Shown here: one piece after another, positions 11,600-25,200 of the stretch
How the letters are laid out: the number at the start of each line of letters is the position of its first letter
Numbering within the stretch: position 1 is the stretch's first letter
Source: Neomonachus schauinslandi
Taxonomy: Eukaryota; Chordata; Mammalia; Carnivora; Phocidae
Assembly: GCF_002201575.2 (NCBI RefSeq)
Contig: NC_058411.1
Coordinates: 11,023,841-11,087,840 of the forward strand
Direction of reading: 5' to 3'
DNA length: 64,000 nt
Position numbers and translations under genes: made by a program
Notes under the pieces: model-generated
The model's database searches: none
What the model saw: the letters and a program-made list of their open reading frames with translations, nothing else
Told to the model about the DNA's origin: nothing

Positions 11600-13100
11600 C
11601 CACTTAACAAGTGCCACACACCATTAAACAGTTATTTACTATTTATGAGTACTAAAGCATCATGTGTATTAACCCATTTCTTCCTAATTTCACAGTGGTT
11701 GTCACTGGAAAGGGGCTGGATGGGGAGGTGCTGAAAGGACACCAGAATGTTCTGTATACATTGGTACTTGGAGTTTTTGCAATGAGCATGGATTCATTGA
11801 AAACAATGATTTCAACTATACCCACTCTTTCTCCACTTCTGGATCTTTCTGCATATACACAAGGGGTGGGGGGAAGACTGGAAGGAAACAGGCCAAATGT
11901 GAAGACTTATTAGTTTGGAGTGATGGGCCTATGGATAAATGATATTTTCTTCTTTATAGTTTTCTGTTTCTCGCTATTAAAGGAATATTATTCTAATGAT
12001 CCGGGGGAAAAGCCCAAGTGATTTGAATGGTTTTTAAGTCCAATTTTACAGTTAAAAATAACACAAACCCTCTTTGTTTACCTTTTGCAGAAAGGCAATT
12101 TCCTGCTTGCGTGGCTGATGGAGTGTCTGCTCCTGGAGCTCGGAGAAATAAATCAGATGGCAGCAGGGAACACACACCTGCTTCCTTTCATGCTGATAAA
12201 GAACAATTAACTCTCATCAGAACATATCTGGCTTTGCCCCAGGACTAAGTGTTATTTGAAAAAATATGGCAGGTTTTCTCCAGCGACTAAAAGCTCTTGG
12301 AAGGTTCTAGCCAAGATGGGAAATGGAAGACTCGATACCAGACAGATTTGGTAAGGGGACATGTTCAGTGACCAAAGAGTTTAACCCCATGGCTGTATGA
12401 AAACAAACAAGCAAAAGATTCTATTTGATCTCATGTTTGTAACTACTTGGGAGGACCTTGACAGGTCTCCGAACTCATTTGCTTGCAGGTAGAATGAGAG
12501 AATTGAATATGGAGGACCTTCTATCAGATAGCCAACTGCTCAGAGCAGCAATGGCTCAGAGAGGAACAGTGCTTGTCGAAGAGGGGAGGTTTAGTCATTT
12601 TTGTGCTCCCAAGAATGGCCTTGTCACCATCTTGCTCTAGGAAACATGGTCAACTGGTTGTCGGCAGGGTTGTTTCCCACTTTCTCAGTCCATCCCAACT
12701 TTAAAATAAACACACCACCCAACCAAAAAAACTAACATTTGAATACATCTTCAACTTAGGAAATGCTCTTTTTACCTATGGGGAAATTCCGTATGATTCT
12801 TTCCCGTGTCTCCATTCTTAAAGATGTGGGAACTAAAGTCAGAGTTGTTTAGTGGCTTGGCCACAGCCAGGTAAGCAAGCCGGAAAGCAGCAGCATCCAA
12901 TTCTTAGCTTTGTATTTCTTCGTTGTCACACATCACTGTTCCTCCTTTGTCCTACGCACCCTCCGAGGCTCTGAAGACACCACTGACACAAGACAGGTGT
13001 ATCAAGCGTGGAGTCCAGCTGGAGCGACGGAAAGTGAAGAGGCAGCTCCGTTCTGCACAGTGTGATGAGTGGGGCCTGCGGTGTGCTACGGGAGCTCGTA
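11600..13100. other. Unique intergenic DNA, no gene seen
   Basis: No repeat or convincing exon recognised. The 12090-12250 part is GC/AT balanced with E-box-like CACACCTGC and CAGATGG; it could be a conserved non-coding element, but this is only a guess. Confidence 0.35.
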
Positions 13101-13106
13101 ACCGGG

Positions 13107-13592
13107 GGGACACCATGGATGTCTGTTGCACTGTGACAAATGACCACAAACGTAGTGGCTTAAAACATACAAATGACTTTTTACAGTTCTGGAGGTCAGG
13201 AGTCTGAAAGGGGTCTCACTGGGCTAATATCAAGGCCTTGGCAGAGCTGCGTTGCTCTGTGCAGTCTCAAGGGGAGACTCCGTTTCCTTGCTTCTCCGGC
13301 TTGGAGAGGTCGCTTGCGTTCCTCAGCTCACGGCCCCTTCCCCATCTGCAAAGCCAGCAACTGAACCCCTCTGACTTCTGCTTCTGCCACCACATCTCCT
13401 TCCAACTCTTCTGCCTTCTCCTTCCATCTTCTGAGGACCGATGTAGGATTGCTGCATAATTTAGGATAATCCCCGTGTCACGATCCTTAACCTACTTGAG
13501 TCTGCAGTGTCCCTTTTACCGTAACGTATTCACAAGTTCCAGGGATTAGGACATGGACATCTTTGGGGGGCCATTATCCTGCCCACTATAGG
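13107..13592 (-). repeat. Ancient LTR-like repeat, same class as 10988-11590
   Basis: GTAGTGGCTTAAAACATACA, TTACAGTTCTGGAGGTCAGG and ATGGACATCTTTGGGGGGCC. Confidence 0.5.
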
Positions 13593-13645
13593 CACCCAGC
13601 ATCCATCTCTTTTCTTCTTTGGGAGGGAGAGGGAGGGAGGTGTTT

Positions 13646-13849
13646 CTTTTTTTTAATTTTTCTTTTTTTTAAAAGATTTTATTTGAGAGAGAGAGTGAGA
13701 GAGAGAGAGCACAAGACGGGGGAGCGGGAGAGGGAGAAGCAGACTCCCTGCTGAGCAGGGAGCCTGATGCGGGACTTGATCCCGGACTCCAGGATCATGA
13801 CCTGAGCCGAAGGCAGTCGCTTAACCAACTGAGCCACCCAGGCGCCCAC
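13646..13849 (-). mobile_element. Can-SINE
   Basis: Flanked by GGAGGTGTTT (13636-13645 and 13850-13859). Confidence 0.95.
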
Positions 13850-13859
13850 GGAGGTGTTT

Positions 13860-15870
13860 AGACTTCGTAGATAAAGTGGCATTTAAACTGACGGCAGGAG
13901 GGACAGGGGGTAAGAAGGCAAGAGTCGTAAGCAGAGGGGAGGTCTGGAGGTGGAGAGGAGGCATGGTGTATTGGTGGGTACATGTCAGCAATCACTAGGT
14001 TATGTTCCCCAACAACCAACCTCCCAAGTCTCAGGGTCCCACAGAAGCGAAGACTTACTGCTCATTTAAGCTACATGTCCCCTGTGGACACACTCCACGT
14101 CTGACTGTGCTCCATGTCATCATTCCAGGACCTAGGCTGAAAGAGCAGCGCCTATCGGGGACATGCTGGGCTCACGGCAGAGGAACGAGGGGCAAACCAC
14201 AAGATGATACTCAAAGCTCTTGCTTTGGGATGACACATACCCCCTCCACTCACATTTCACCAGCCAAAGAAGTCAGTTTATGGCCAGGGCTGACATCGGC
14301 GGGACAGAAAGTAAAATCCTCTCAAGGGAAGGAGCCGTGAATAATTGGGGAGGATCGGACTGAAACGGTCCAAGAGACCGGAGTGCAGAGTAAGATGTGT
14401 GATGGGGCTTGAAGCTCAGAGGTGGTGAGGACCAGACCATGCATGGCTCCGATGTGCATCAGTTTCCCTTGTTGGGGTGCAGGCTCCATGAGGGCGGGAG
14501 CTGGGTCTCTGCCTTATGGTCCAGCCCAGTGTCTCCCAGCCTTTTCTGTCCTCGTCACTCCCCTCCATGAAATCTCAGTGCCAGGTTGCCTGGTATTCAC
14601 GGCACATACACCTGGGCTTTACATACGAAAACAGTGTTTTTGCCCTCCTAAGAACCAATTTTCACCCCCTTGCTGGTGATATCGGCCCGTTAGAAAGCAT
14701 GATCTAGCTGTGATTCCATTTAAGGTTTTAATTAATTCTTGAATTCAATTGACTTACACCATATTTGTGAGTTCAAGCAAATTGCTAGTGGCTGAAAAGT
14801 GTGCACGCACCAACCTTACTACTTTATGCAAACTTCGCCTAAGCATCACTCCTAGAGGGGAGAGGTCCAGTGGGGAAGAGAGGGAAATTTGGTATGAGGA
14901 ACAAACCTAATTATATGCAGCTGTTGCTTTGCCGGACTTCCAAAAATTGAACCTGAGTATCTTTCTGCTTTCAGAAGTCTTCTCCACTGTCTTTTGGGAA
15001 AGTCCATTAAGCATGACTGAAATTTCCCTGATGATTAAAGCAGCAGTATCCTCGGGTCACCTTTTGGTTTTGTTATTGTAAACACTTACGGCCTTTCTCC
15101 TTTTGGGGAAACCCTGGCAACCCGCCCAGTCTGAGCCCTCAGCACTGTCAACATACCCAGCTAGTTAGTTGCTCTTTTTTGGTCTGGTTTTAGGAACCAG
15201 ACGCATTGCACGAATGGGACAGATGCTGAGCGAAGGTCTCGGAGCACTAGAGGAAATGTGCAGGAGCTTGGTGCTCTGCCTGATGCAGCCAGTGAAGTTC
15301 AGTGAACATCAACTCAAGGCCAGTGATGGGCCAGGAATTGGTCTAGGCACCGAGGATACAACAGTGGATAAAAAAGGGCAGTCCTTGCCGTCTGGGGATC
15401 AGAGATGTCCAAAAACATTGGGGTTTCTGAGGTCTGACCGTGCGACAGAGGTGGTGCCAGGAAGTGAGTCATCCTGCACTTGGTCAGTCAAACCTGGGAC
15501 ACGTTTGTCTTCAGCTGTACTCTTGGATTTCGTTTCATTTTTGTTTGTTCTTGGCTTGAACAAACATGAGGAGTTAATAGTGAATGTGGAGACCGAGAAG
15601 TTGTGGGGGAATGCACAAATTCATTGATCTGGTATTCTTCGTAACTACATAGGAAAATGTAGTCACCCGCCTCGGGTTCAGCCTGTCTTCACCGCAACAA
15701 AATGAAATCTATACTATTCATCATTTGCGTGTGGAGCAATTGTAGCCTGTGGATTTTTAAATACAGATTTTTTGAAGTTTTAAAATTTAGAAAAGAAATT
15801 TAAAGGAATTGGTGGTTCAAGGTCAGAGGCGGTTACTAAGGAGAAACAAAAGGATTTCACATTCCAAGTC
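13860..15870. other. Intergenic, no gene seen
   Basis: Unique sequence. 15300-15420 weakly resembles an old SINE/LINE2 consensus. The longest open frame (15169-15627) has no recognisable domain or splice context. Confidence 0.4.
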
Positions 15871-15879
15871 CTTACCTCG

Positions 15880-16275
15880 GGCTATAGGTCGCTACCATAC
15901 TGACCGCACCGCTCTCTCTTCCCTCATTCTGCTCCAGCCACGTTGGCCTCCTTGGCCTCACCAAGCCTGCTTCCATTCCAGAGGCTTTGCCCTTATGTAA
16001 GCTATGCCCAGGAAGCCCACTGGGTTGCGCACGGCCCACCCCTGCACTCAGGCCCTGTGCCGGGGTCACTTCTGCAGAGGACTCCCCAGTCCCCTCCCCT
16101 ACCTCTCTCTGTACCTTCACATTGTTCTTCCCAGCATTTATTATCAAGGGTCATGTTATGCATATGTTTGGTCTGCCTTCCCACTTAAATGTAAGCCCCA
16201 CCAGGGCAGAGACTTGGTCCCTGCTACTCCCAGTTCCTAGAAGGGATTAGCACACAAGGCACTCATAATTTGAAT
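15880..16275 (+). repeat. L2 3' region
   Basis: CTGCTCCAGCCACGTTGGCC, AGAGGCTTTGCCCTT and CCACCAGGGCAGAGACTTGG occur in L2 order. Confidence 0.7.
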
Positions 16276-16279
16276 TACT

Positions 16280-18400
16280 CTGTAGCCTGATTATAGCTTA
16301 AAATAAAACTTGACCACTCACTTTTTTCTTTGAGATATCTTCTATGAATAAGGCTTTGAAGGTAACACACTTGACGCTGACATGTTCTTATAAAAAAAAA
16401 AAAAAACTTACTTATTTTGAGGTCTTGTGTGTTTGAGTCTTAGAAGTGTGAAGTTCATTTACTCTGTGTTCTTCTCACTCAGGAAAGAGTTAATAGGAAT
16501 ACTAGTTAAACATGTTCAGCATAACCACTAAGACATTTTTCCTCAATCATTTCTTTCCTCTGACCAATCACAGCCTAAAGAGCCTGCCTTAGGCCGTCAG
16601 TCCCTGACTATGCTCTTTGGCTTTAACAGTTCTTTCCTTCTACTTCCATCCTACCAAAGTGCCAATACGGGCCTTTTCCAATACAGCCGGCCTCTTGCCA
16701 CAGACAGCTAGCACCCAGTGAGGCATATTAGAGTAGTTTGGGTTTTTGCCTCCACAGGGTGAGTTGGATTCTTAAGGCTTCTTAAGCTGAAGCTGGACTG
16801 CCCAGCTCCAGACAGCCTATCCCCTCCTCCACCAAACAGGCCGTTTAACATGTGTTTACAAAACCCATGCTTTTCCTTTGATGGTTTTGTTTTGTAGCAA
16901 CCGAAATGATAGCTTTTGGTAAGCACAAAGTTTAGAGAAAGAGAAATATTCTTATAATAATAAAACAATCTTATTTTCTAATTGATAGCTATAAATACAA
17001 AGCAGTATAAGAGTTCTGATAATATATGTTAACATACATATATATAATGTATGTATATTATACACTCTATGTATTATATATATGTATATATATATAACAT
17101 CTTTAAATGAATACACTGGATAGAAAAGGAAAATGATTGGCTCTCATGCAATCCTTTTAATTAGGTCAAGGTTTCGTGCTGAGGATAAATGAAAGGGAAC
17201 ACTTTTTAAAATTCCCCAGTTGTTAGTGGCTAAGAATACTGAAACTGAAACTCAGTTAAAAAGTAACTTTAGAAAAATAATCTTGGAAACACTTTGTCAA
17301 ACTATTTCCAAAGCCAAGAAAGTGCAAAGACTGAAAAAAGATTTAGAGGCATCCCTACAAAAGCCAGGAGGACACGCAGAGATGGGAAGTCTGGCAGGAC
17401 ACGACGATGAAGCATGTGCTGTTTTCCATTTTAAGTTACGTAACCTGGTTTTAATCATTTTCCAGGAATTTTTCCAAATTAGAAGAGAGGAAAAATCACC
17501 TTTAAAAGATATCAGTAAGACTAAACTTTTACTTTATCCTGTTTGAGATCAACCCTGGCCTCACAGCTCCACTCTGACAGGCCATCACACCCGAGTTAAG
17601 AACAGTGACATAAACCCGCAGACTGAATAATGCGTCTCTACCCCCAATCTCTCATCTCTACTTTTAGCTGATGTGGCATTTCTGCCTTTTTCATTCACGC
17701 TAAGTTGAGAAAAAGCTCAAGTCTACATCAGATGACCTTCAAAACTTCATTTTCTGATGAAAAATAAGAAACATATACATTTCCTAGGGTATCAAAACTT
17801 TTGAAGAATGTATAGGTCAATTAAAGTCATAGTACAGATGTCATTAAGAACAGAAACTCTGGTCAGGTTTTCAGTTGGGCACCAGCAGACGTTTTCAACA
17901 ACATTCCTGATAGGAAGAACTACACCCCTGCCCAAGATCTACATGTATTAATCACACGTGAAGAAAGACCACCAGTAATCAGAGTACAAAATAAGAATTC
18001 CGACATGTGGAGGAAAAGGAAAGCCAAAAGAGACATTATACTGAATTTAAAGCAAAGAAAATGTCTCTTTTTAGAGAATAACTCTGCAATGTCTTTGCAC
18101 GGAGTGTCTTAAAAGTGCAAAGGTTGATAAAACAGATTTCATTCCTAAATGCTACAAGCAGGGTTGTCTTGAGCTAACCCAAGGTACAGGCTAGAGAAAA
18201 GGAGAAGAGGAGGACAGTGGATGGGTGCATAAGAAGCAGAGGAAGCTGGTACGGTGGGGATGGGAGGGAGAGGTGCATACAACGGAGCAGGGGCAAAGCA
18301 CCAGGAATCACTTACACGTGACGCCACTGCTGATTTCTGCTCTACTCACTACAGTTCGTTTGGAAAGGTCCTATTTAATGGGGATGAGAAACTATTACTT
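16280..18400. other. Intergenic, no gene seen
   Basis: AT-rich; contains a palindrome-prone TA-rich tract at 17025-17098. No recognisable gene. Confidence 0.45.
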
Positions 18401-18416
18401 TAAAAAAGAAAAATGC

Positions 18417-18621
18417 GGGCGCCTGGGTGGCTCAGTCGTTAAGCGTCTGCCTTCGGCTCAGGTCATGATCCCGGGGTCCTGGGATCGAGCCCCATATCGG
18501 GCTCCCCGCTCGGCGGGAAGCCTGCTTCTCCCTCTCCCACTCCCCCTGCTTGTGTTCCCTCTCTCCTCGTCTCTCTCTGTCAAATAAATAAATAAAATCT
18601 TTAAAAAAAATAAAATAAAAT
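18417..18621 (+). mobile_element. Can-SINE just beyond the GOLGA5 3' end
   Basis: Flanked by AAAAAAGAAAAATGC (18402-18416 and 18622-18636). Confidence 0.95.
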
Positions 18622-18645
18622 AAAAAAGAAAAATGCATAGTAAAT

Positions 18646-18651
18646 TTTATT
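18646..18651 (-). terminator. Possible distal polyadenylation signal
   Basis: A second minus-strand AATAAA about 125 nt beyond the first, next to the target-site duplication of the SINE at 18417-18621. AT-rich DNA makes chance occurrence likely. Confidence 0.3.
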
Positions 18652-18754
18652 TATGTGTTTATACGAAAACTTATACCAATCAAGTCTTTAACATGTAAGA
18701 AGTAAATCCATATTTGCAAAGCTAAATATACGAAAATACAAAAGCAGACTGAAT

Positions 18755-19150
18755 TATCAAAAAGAAAACATTTTATTTGTATCACTAAATACAATTGGTT
18801 TCCCTGATTATAACCCATAATGCGTGTCACCTAAAATAGGATGGTCTGTACAGAGGTGAACAAACCCAGCAGGTCTATGTGTATACAAATATACACTGAA
18901 CCTCTGACTTCAGAAAAAGCAGAGCTGAGCTTATTAAATTATTGTCTGTCTGTTTTAGAAACTCTTACCATTTGAAGGCAACGAGAGGAAGATTAGGTAG
19001 CAGAGTACTTGTATAATAACTTAACGAGTTAAAAGGTTGTAGTGATGAAATAACCTTGTGCACCATTCTCAGCAATTTCAGCCAACGGGTCCTTTTGCAG
19101 ATCCCAAGTCTGAAAAAAGACAACCAATCACTGAAGTAACTGGGCTCAGT
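18755..19150 (-). other. GOLGA5: GOLGA5 3' UTR
   Basis: Sequence after the stop codon runs about 395 nt to the predicted cleavage zone 10-30 nt past AATAAA. No repeat is recognised inside it. The lower end is an estimate. Confidence 0.75.
18772..18777 (-). terminator. GOLGA5: GOLGA5 polyadenylation signal AATAAA
   Basis: Canonical AATAAA on the minus strand, 374 nt beyond the stop codon, followed by a T-rich stretch. A second AATAAA at 18646-18651 could serve as a weaker distal signal. Confidence 0.75.
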
Positions 19151-19231
19151 TCATTTGCCATGTGGTTGGTCATGGTGCATTTCTGGTGTATAAGTCAATA
19201 GAACAATCATGACCCAGAGGTGAAGCAAAGC
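19151..19231 (-). CDS. GOLGA5: GOLGA5 exon 13, coding part (residues 706-731, stop)
   Basis: 81 nt: ALLHLWVMIVLLTYTPEMHH then DQPHGK and TGA. It gives the second half of the membrane anchor and the short lumenal tail. The acceptor is TTCTTTAG. I recall YGK rather than HGK as the human C-terminus, so Tyr to His is a likely substitution here. Confidence 0.96.
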   Translation of the reverse strand, partial: ALLHLWVMIVLLTYTPEMHHDQPHGK

Positions 19232-22200
19232 CTAAAGAAAGAGAAAACAATTTACAGATTAGCCAATAAATCAATCTTCACCAAAGGCCCGCTGTGTCGT
19301 ACCCTGGGGGCGGGAACCATGTCTTGTCTTTGCAGTCCTGTGGTTAGCACTGGGTCTCTGCAACCTTGCAAGGGCCCAGTACCTGTTTACTGGATAAATA
19401 ATGAAGAAACAAACATGCAAACAAACGAGCTAAGTGCAATGGAGGGTAACGGTTTGGATACCTACACAATTCTCAGTTGAGAATTATCAAAGTCGTTAGC
19501 ACATTCATAATATGCATGGGTACACATAAATAACCAATCAGGTGATTATAATGCAGAGTAGATGCCAGGATTAAAATTGCTAGATACACATGAAGTTGGT
19601 TGCAAAGGCTTTTTAGAACAGAGTCATGGTGAGTGTTTTTGCAAAAAGGTTTAGCCATGATTTGGTGAAGAGGAGATGGGAAGACATTCCTGACAGGAAT
19701 AATGTGTCAGGCTTCAGAGGCTGATTTAGGGTCTAGCACAGGACCTACAGTGAGGAACGTGCCCTAGCTCCCTCACGACAGCGCTGAGTATGACACATGG
19801 CACAGGTGTTCGTTATCATCTCTAACACCGGGAATCCACCTGTGTGGCGCCTATTCTAAAACCTTCTTGATGCTGTTCAATTTGTTTCTTTTCCTCTCTC
19901 CATCCCTCACTTCTTAAAAAACTTTTTATTTGAAGGAGTAACTCTTCCCTCTAGTGGATCACATAGAAATTTCTTTCTAAGTAAGCTTTTTTCTTTTTCA
20001 GGAAGACTGCTTGTCTTAACTAGACGTCCTCACTCAGAACAGTTAGAAGACTTTTTAGGGTCAAAGGACACATGAAACAGTATCCCAAACCATGGTGACC
20101 ATTGTATTAGAGCTAAGAAATTGGAAAGAATGAAAATCAGCCTTGAGATCCTTTCAGAATATAAAGCAAAACAAACAAAAATAATAAAAAAATAATCAAA
20201 GAAACTTTACATCAACATAAAAATGAAATCAATTGTTTTGCACCATATTTTTGTCATTAGAGGGGCTCAGAAGTGGAGGGAACTATTAAACTGCATTACA
20301 GGTAAATTTATTGTAGGACAAGCCTTTGAGCAATTTATATTTTAGATGTAATAACTGTAACTCTACTTGCATCCTTGAGAAAAAAAGTTTTAATGACCAG
20401 AAATGAGTTCTATTTTCTTTCAAAACTAATTACTGGACTTTTAGTCAAAATGATCAGCAGCTGAAAAAAACTTGTTAAAAATCAACTGTAGCATTATTTT
20501 TTCAAATAAGTTTACTTACCATATATATAATTACAAAAACTCGTGCTATGGGGTATCTCCGGAGAAAAATTCCCAGGCGGATGCTGTGCAAATGGAGGTG
20601 GGGAGGGGGGGGAGGAGAGAAAACAGTTACACTCAAAGCACATCTTCCTGTGGTCATGGCTAATGATGCTTTTTAGCATTTCTCTCATTTAAACTATTTA
20701 TGTGGCCACCATAAAAGAAAAATCATTTTACAGTAGATTGTTAAATGACTACTTAAAATAACCATATGGAAACATCACAGTAAATACTTTCTCTACTGTT
20801 TGTGGCTTGACTGTTAAATACAATCTATTTCCCTTAATTCTTCAGCTACAACTATAGGAGGCAAACTCTCTAAATAATTTTTCTTTTAGAGACCAAAGAA
20901 GTTAGAAGAAAGGGATAAGGCAAGTGTCAACACATGAATAGGAAAAAGAGTCTGTTTGGTTAACAAACTTGCAATAGCTAATCTGGAAGCTGGTGCACCG
21001 ACACATCTTCGAAAAGGCTGAGAACTATAGAAACTCAAGTAAACACTTAACTAAAGTAAATGTGGGAAGAACATGAAGTCCAGACCTGACTACTCATGCC
21101 TCTTTGCAACATTTTTTCCCAGTCAAGATAGATACACACACAGGCAAAATACACCTTTCTTCTAGGCCTTTCTGCTTCTTTCACTGCCATCAGAATAATG
21201 CCTTGTATCTAGTTTCTCTAAAAATTATAATATAGGTTGAATAAATGAATAGTTGAAATAAATGTGCTTAATAATCTGGACATTACGACTATGGCATCTT
21301 TGGTCCATGGCCTCAAGAACCTAAGCAAATCATCCTCTTGATTTTTAACATCACAGCTCTATTCTGACACAAAAAGAAAAGACTGCTCTATTTTGCAACA
21401 ATTCATTATAATTGTGTTTAATTATAAACACTAAGAAGCAAAAGAGTTCTGTGGATTATTTAAACATGAAGTTTATCAAGGCAAACATACACTGTTAAAA
21501 CATTTTCTTCATAAGGTGCATATCTGCTAGTATAAAGAAGTTACACATATACAATAACATGTATACAAATGATAATTACTTACATAGTATAAAGTATATA
21601 TTAAAACGAATACTGTTCACTTGTACATACTGGCATCTTTTATTCTCATCACATGATAAAGTAATGAAAGAAAATATTCCAATGGATGTATTTACATGAG
21701 ATAGAGATTTTCTCACTGAAATCTGTAAGAGTTTACCATAGAAAGAAGAGAAATGTGGTTAGGGAGCAAGACGGCAGAGGAGTAGGAGACCTGGATTTCG
21801 TCTGGTCTCAGGAATTCAGCTGGATAGGGATCAAACCATTCTGAACACCTACAAACTCAACAGGAGATCGAAGAAAAGAAGAGCAACAACTCTCTGAACA
21901 GAAAAGCGACCACTTTCTGGAAGGTAGGACGTGTGGAGAAGTGAATCCGAGGTGATATTCAGGAGGATAGATGGTGGGGGAGGGGGCCTCCGTCGGCCGC
22001 TTCTGGCAAGTGATAGAGCCGCGGAGCACAAAATCGGAACTTTTAGAAGTCAGCTCCACTGAGGGATGTCACTCCAGTGACTAAGCGGGGGGTGGAACCC
22101 TCACGGGACAGTGTGGGCTCAGGACCCTCGGGGTCACAGAAAGACCGGGGGTGCCTGAGTGTGGCAGAGCTCCCAGGTATCGGAGCGGGGAAGTCGGCTG

Positions 22201-25200
22201 CAGAGATGGAGCCGAGGCACGGGCTCTCAGCTCGGGGTGGCCATAAGCTGTGATCCGCGGCACAGTCGGGCCACTGCTCCTCCAGCAGGGACCCAACAAG
22301 CGGCAGATCCGGGGAAACTCCCCTTCCTCCCCCGGGAAGAGCGGCGTGGGAGCGCACCGCAGGGATCTGCTGGGTTTGGAGACTCCACATGGGGTCGGGT
22401 GCCAGAGAAAGAAACGCGCAGTCACAGGCTGGGTGAGCACGGAGTGCGGCTGGAGACCGGGGAGACAGGAGTGACTGACTGCTTTTCTCTGGGAGCTCAC
22501 TGAGGAGTGGGGCCCCAAGTTCTCAGCTCCTCCGAGGTGGAGATTGGGAGGACCGCCATTTTCACACTCGGCCTCCAAAGCTGTATGGAAAGCTTGCAGA
22601 CGAGAGCAAACCCGAACAGATTACTTAGCCCGGACCCGCAAGGGCGGGGCAATTCCGCCTCCAGCAAAGACATTTGGGAACCGCGGCAACAGGCCCCTCC
22701 CCCAGAAGATCAGCAAGAACAGCCAGCCAAGACCAAGTTTACCGATCAATGAGAACAGCAGAACTCCAGCGCTAGGGGAATACTGCACATAGAATTCATG
22801 GCTTTTTTACCATGATTCTTTAGTCTTTCAAAGTTATTATTATTTTTTTTTTTTTGAATTTTTCTTTTTCCCTTTTTCAACCAACATCTGATCAATCCCT
22901 TTTTTTTTTTAAAGATTTTATTTTATTTATTTGAGACAGAGAGAGACAGAGAGAGCACAAGAGGGGGTAGGGTGAGAGGGAGAAGCAGACTCCCCGCCAA
23001 GCAGGGAGCCCGATATGGGACTTGATCCCAGGACTCCGGGATCATGACCTGAGCCGAAGGCAGTTGCTTAACCAACTGAGCCACCCAGGCGCACCCTCTC
23101 AATCCCTTTTTTAAAAAAACATTTTTATTTTTCATTGTTAGAGTCATATTCTATCCCTTCATAGTAGTTAGCCTTATTTTTGGCATATATATATAAGTTG
23201 TTCTCTCTTTAAAATTTTGAGATACAGTTTCTTCTAACAGATCAAAATATACCCTAAATCTCTAGTGTATGGCTTTGTTCCAGTCTCCTGCCTGAGCACA
23301 TTCTTTTTTTTTTTTTTAAATCCTCTTTTTTTTTTTCAAACAACTTATCTTACCAATTCCTTTTATAAAATATTTTATAATTTTCATCTTTACAGTCATA
23401 TTCCATCCCTTCATCGTATCAACCCTTATTTTTGTACATATGTAAGTTTTTCTTTCTTTAAAATTTTGGGAGGCACTTTCTTCTAACAGACCAAAATACA
23501 CCCAAAATCTAGTGTGTGGCACTGATCTATGTACCAGCCTGATCATATTTGATCATATTCTGTTTTTTGTTTTGTTCTGTTTTTGTTTGTTTTTATCTTT
23601 TTCTTTTCTCTTTCTTTCCCTTTCTTTGCCCCCCGGCTTCAGGTCTTTCTGATTTGTTTAGAGTATATTTTCTGGGGACATTGTTAGCCTGTTAGCATTT
23701 TGTTCTCTCATTCATCTATTCTCCTCTGGACAAAATGACAAGATGGAAAAAATCACCTCAACAAAAAGAACAAGAGGCAGTACCGACTGCCAGGGACCTA
23801 CTCAATATGGACATTAGTACAATGTCAGACCTAGAGTTCAGAATCATGATTTTAAAGATACTAGCTGGGCTTGAAAAAAGCATGGAAGTTATTAGAGAAA
23901 CCCTTTCTGGAAAAATAAAAGAACTAAAATCTAACCAAGTCAAAATCAAAAAGGCTATTAATGAGGTGCAATCAAAAATGGGGGCGCTAACTGCTAGGAT
24001 AAATGAGGCAGAAGAGAGAATCAGTGATACAGAAGACCAAATGATGGAAAATAAAGAAGCTGAGAAAAAGAGAGATAAACTACTGGATCACGAGGGCAGA
24101 ATTCGAGAGATAAGCGATACCATAAGATGAAACAACATTAGAATAATTGGGATCCCAGAAGAAGAAGAAAGAGAGAGAGAGTCAGAAGGTATATTGGAGC
24201 AAATTATAGCAGAGAACTTCCCTAATCTGGGGAAGGAAACAGGCATCAAAATCCAGAAGGCACAGAGAACCCCTCTCAAAATCAGTAAAAATAGGTCAAC
24301 ATCCCAACATCTAATAGTAAAACTTACGGGTCACAGAGACAAAGAAAATCCTGAAAGCAGCTCAGGAGAAGAGATATGTAACCTACAATGGAAATATTAG
24401 ATTGGCAACAGACCTATCCACAGAGACCTGGAAGGCCAGAAAGGACTGGCATGATATATTCAGAGTACTAAATGAGAAAAATATGCAGCCAAGAATACTA
24501 CATCCAGCTAGGCTGTCATTGAAAATAGAAGGAGAGATAAAAAGCTTCCAGGACAAACAAAAACTAAAGGAATTTGCAAACACAAAACCAGCCCTACAAG
24601 ACATATTGAAAGGGGTCCTCTAAGCAAAGAGAGAGCCTAAAAGCAACATAGACCAGAAAGGAACACAGACAATATACAGTAACAGTCACCTTACAGGCAA
24701 TACAATGGCACTAAATTCGTATCTTTCAGTAGTTACCCTGAATGTAAATGGGCTAAATGTCCCAATCAAAAGACACAGGCTATCAGATTGGATTAAAAAA
24801 CAAGACCCATCGATAGGCTGTCTGCAAGAGACTCATTTTAGACCCAAAGACACCCCCAGATTGAAAGTGAGGGGGTGGAAAACCATTTACCATGCTAATG
24901 GACACCAAAAGAAAGCTGGGGTGGCAATCCTTATATCAGACAAATTAGATTTTAAACCAAAGACTCTAATAAGAGATGAGGAAGGACACTATATCCTATT
25001 TAAAGGGTCTATCCAACAAGAAGATCTAACCATTGTAAATATCTATGCCCCTAACATGGGAGCAGCCAATTATATAAGGCAATTAATAACAAAAGCAAAG
25101 AAACACATCGACAACAATACAATAATAGTGGGGGACTTTAACACCCCCCTCACTGAAATGGACAGACCATCTAAGCAAAAGATCAACAAGGAAATAAAGA

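Noticed and set aside
15169..15627. 152-codon open frame on the plus strand
   Set aside because: No domain, low-complexity or splice context recognised; part of the region resembles old repeat sequence. Length is within chance for this GC content.
17220..17546. 108-codon Lys-rich open frame near the GOLGA5 3' end
   Set aside because: No homology recognised, AT-rich context, no splice or promoter support.
22081..22578. 165-codon open frame on the minus strand and overlapping plus-strand frames
   Set aside because: They lie in the GC-rich L1 5' UTR.
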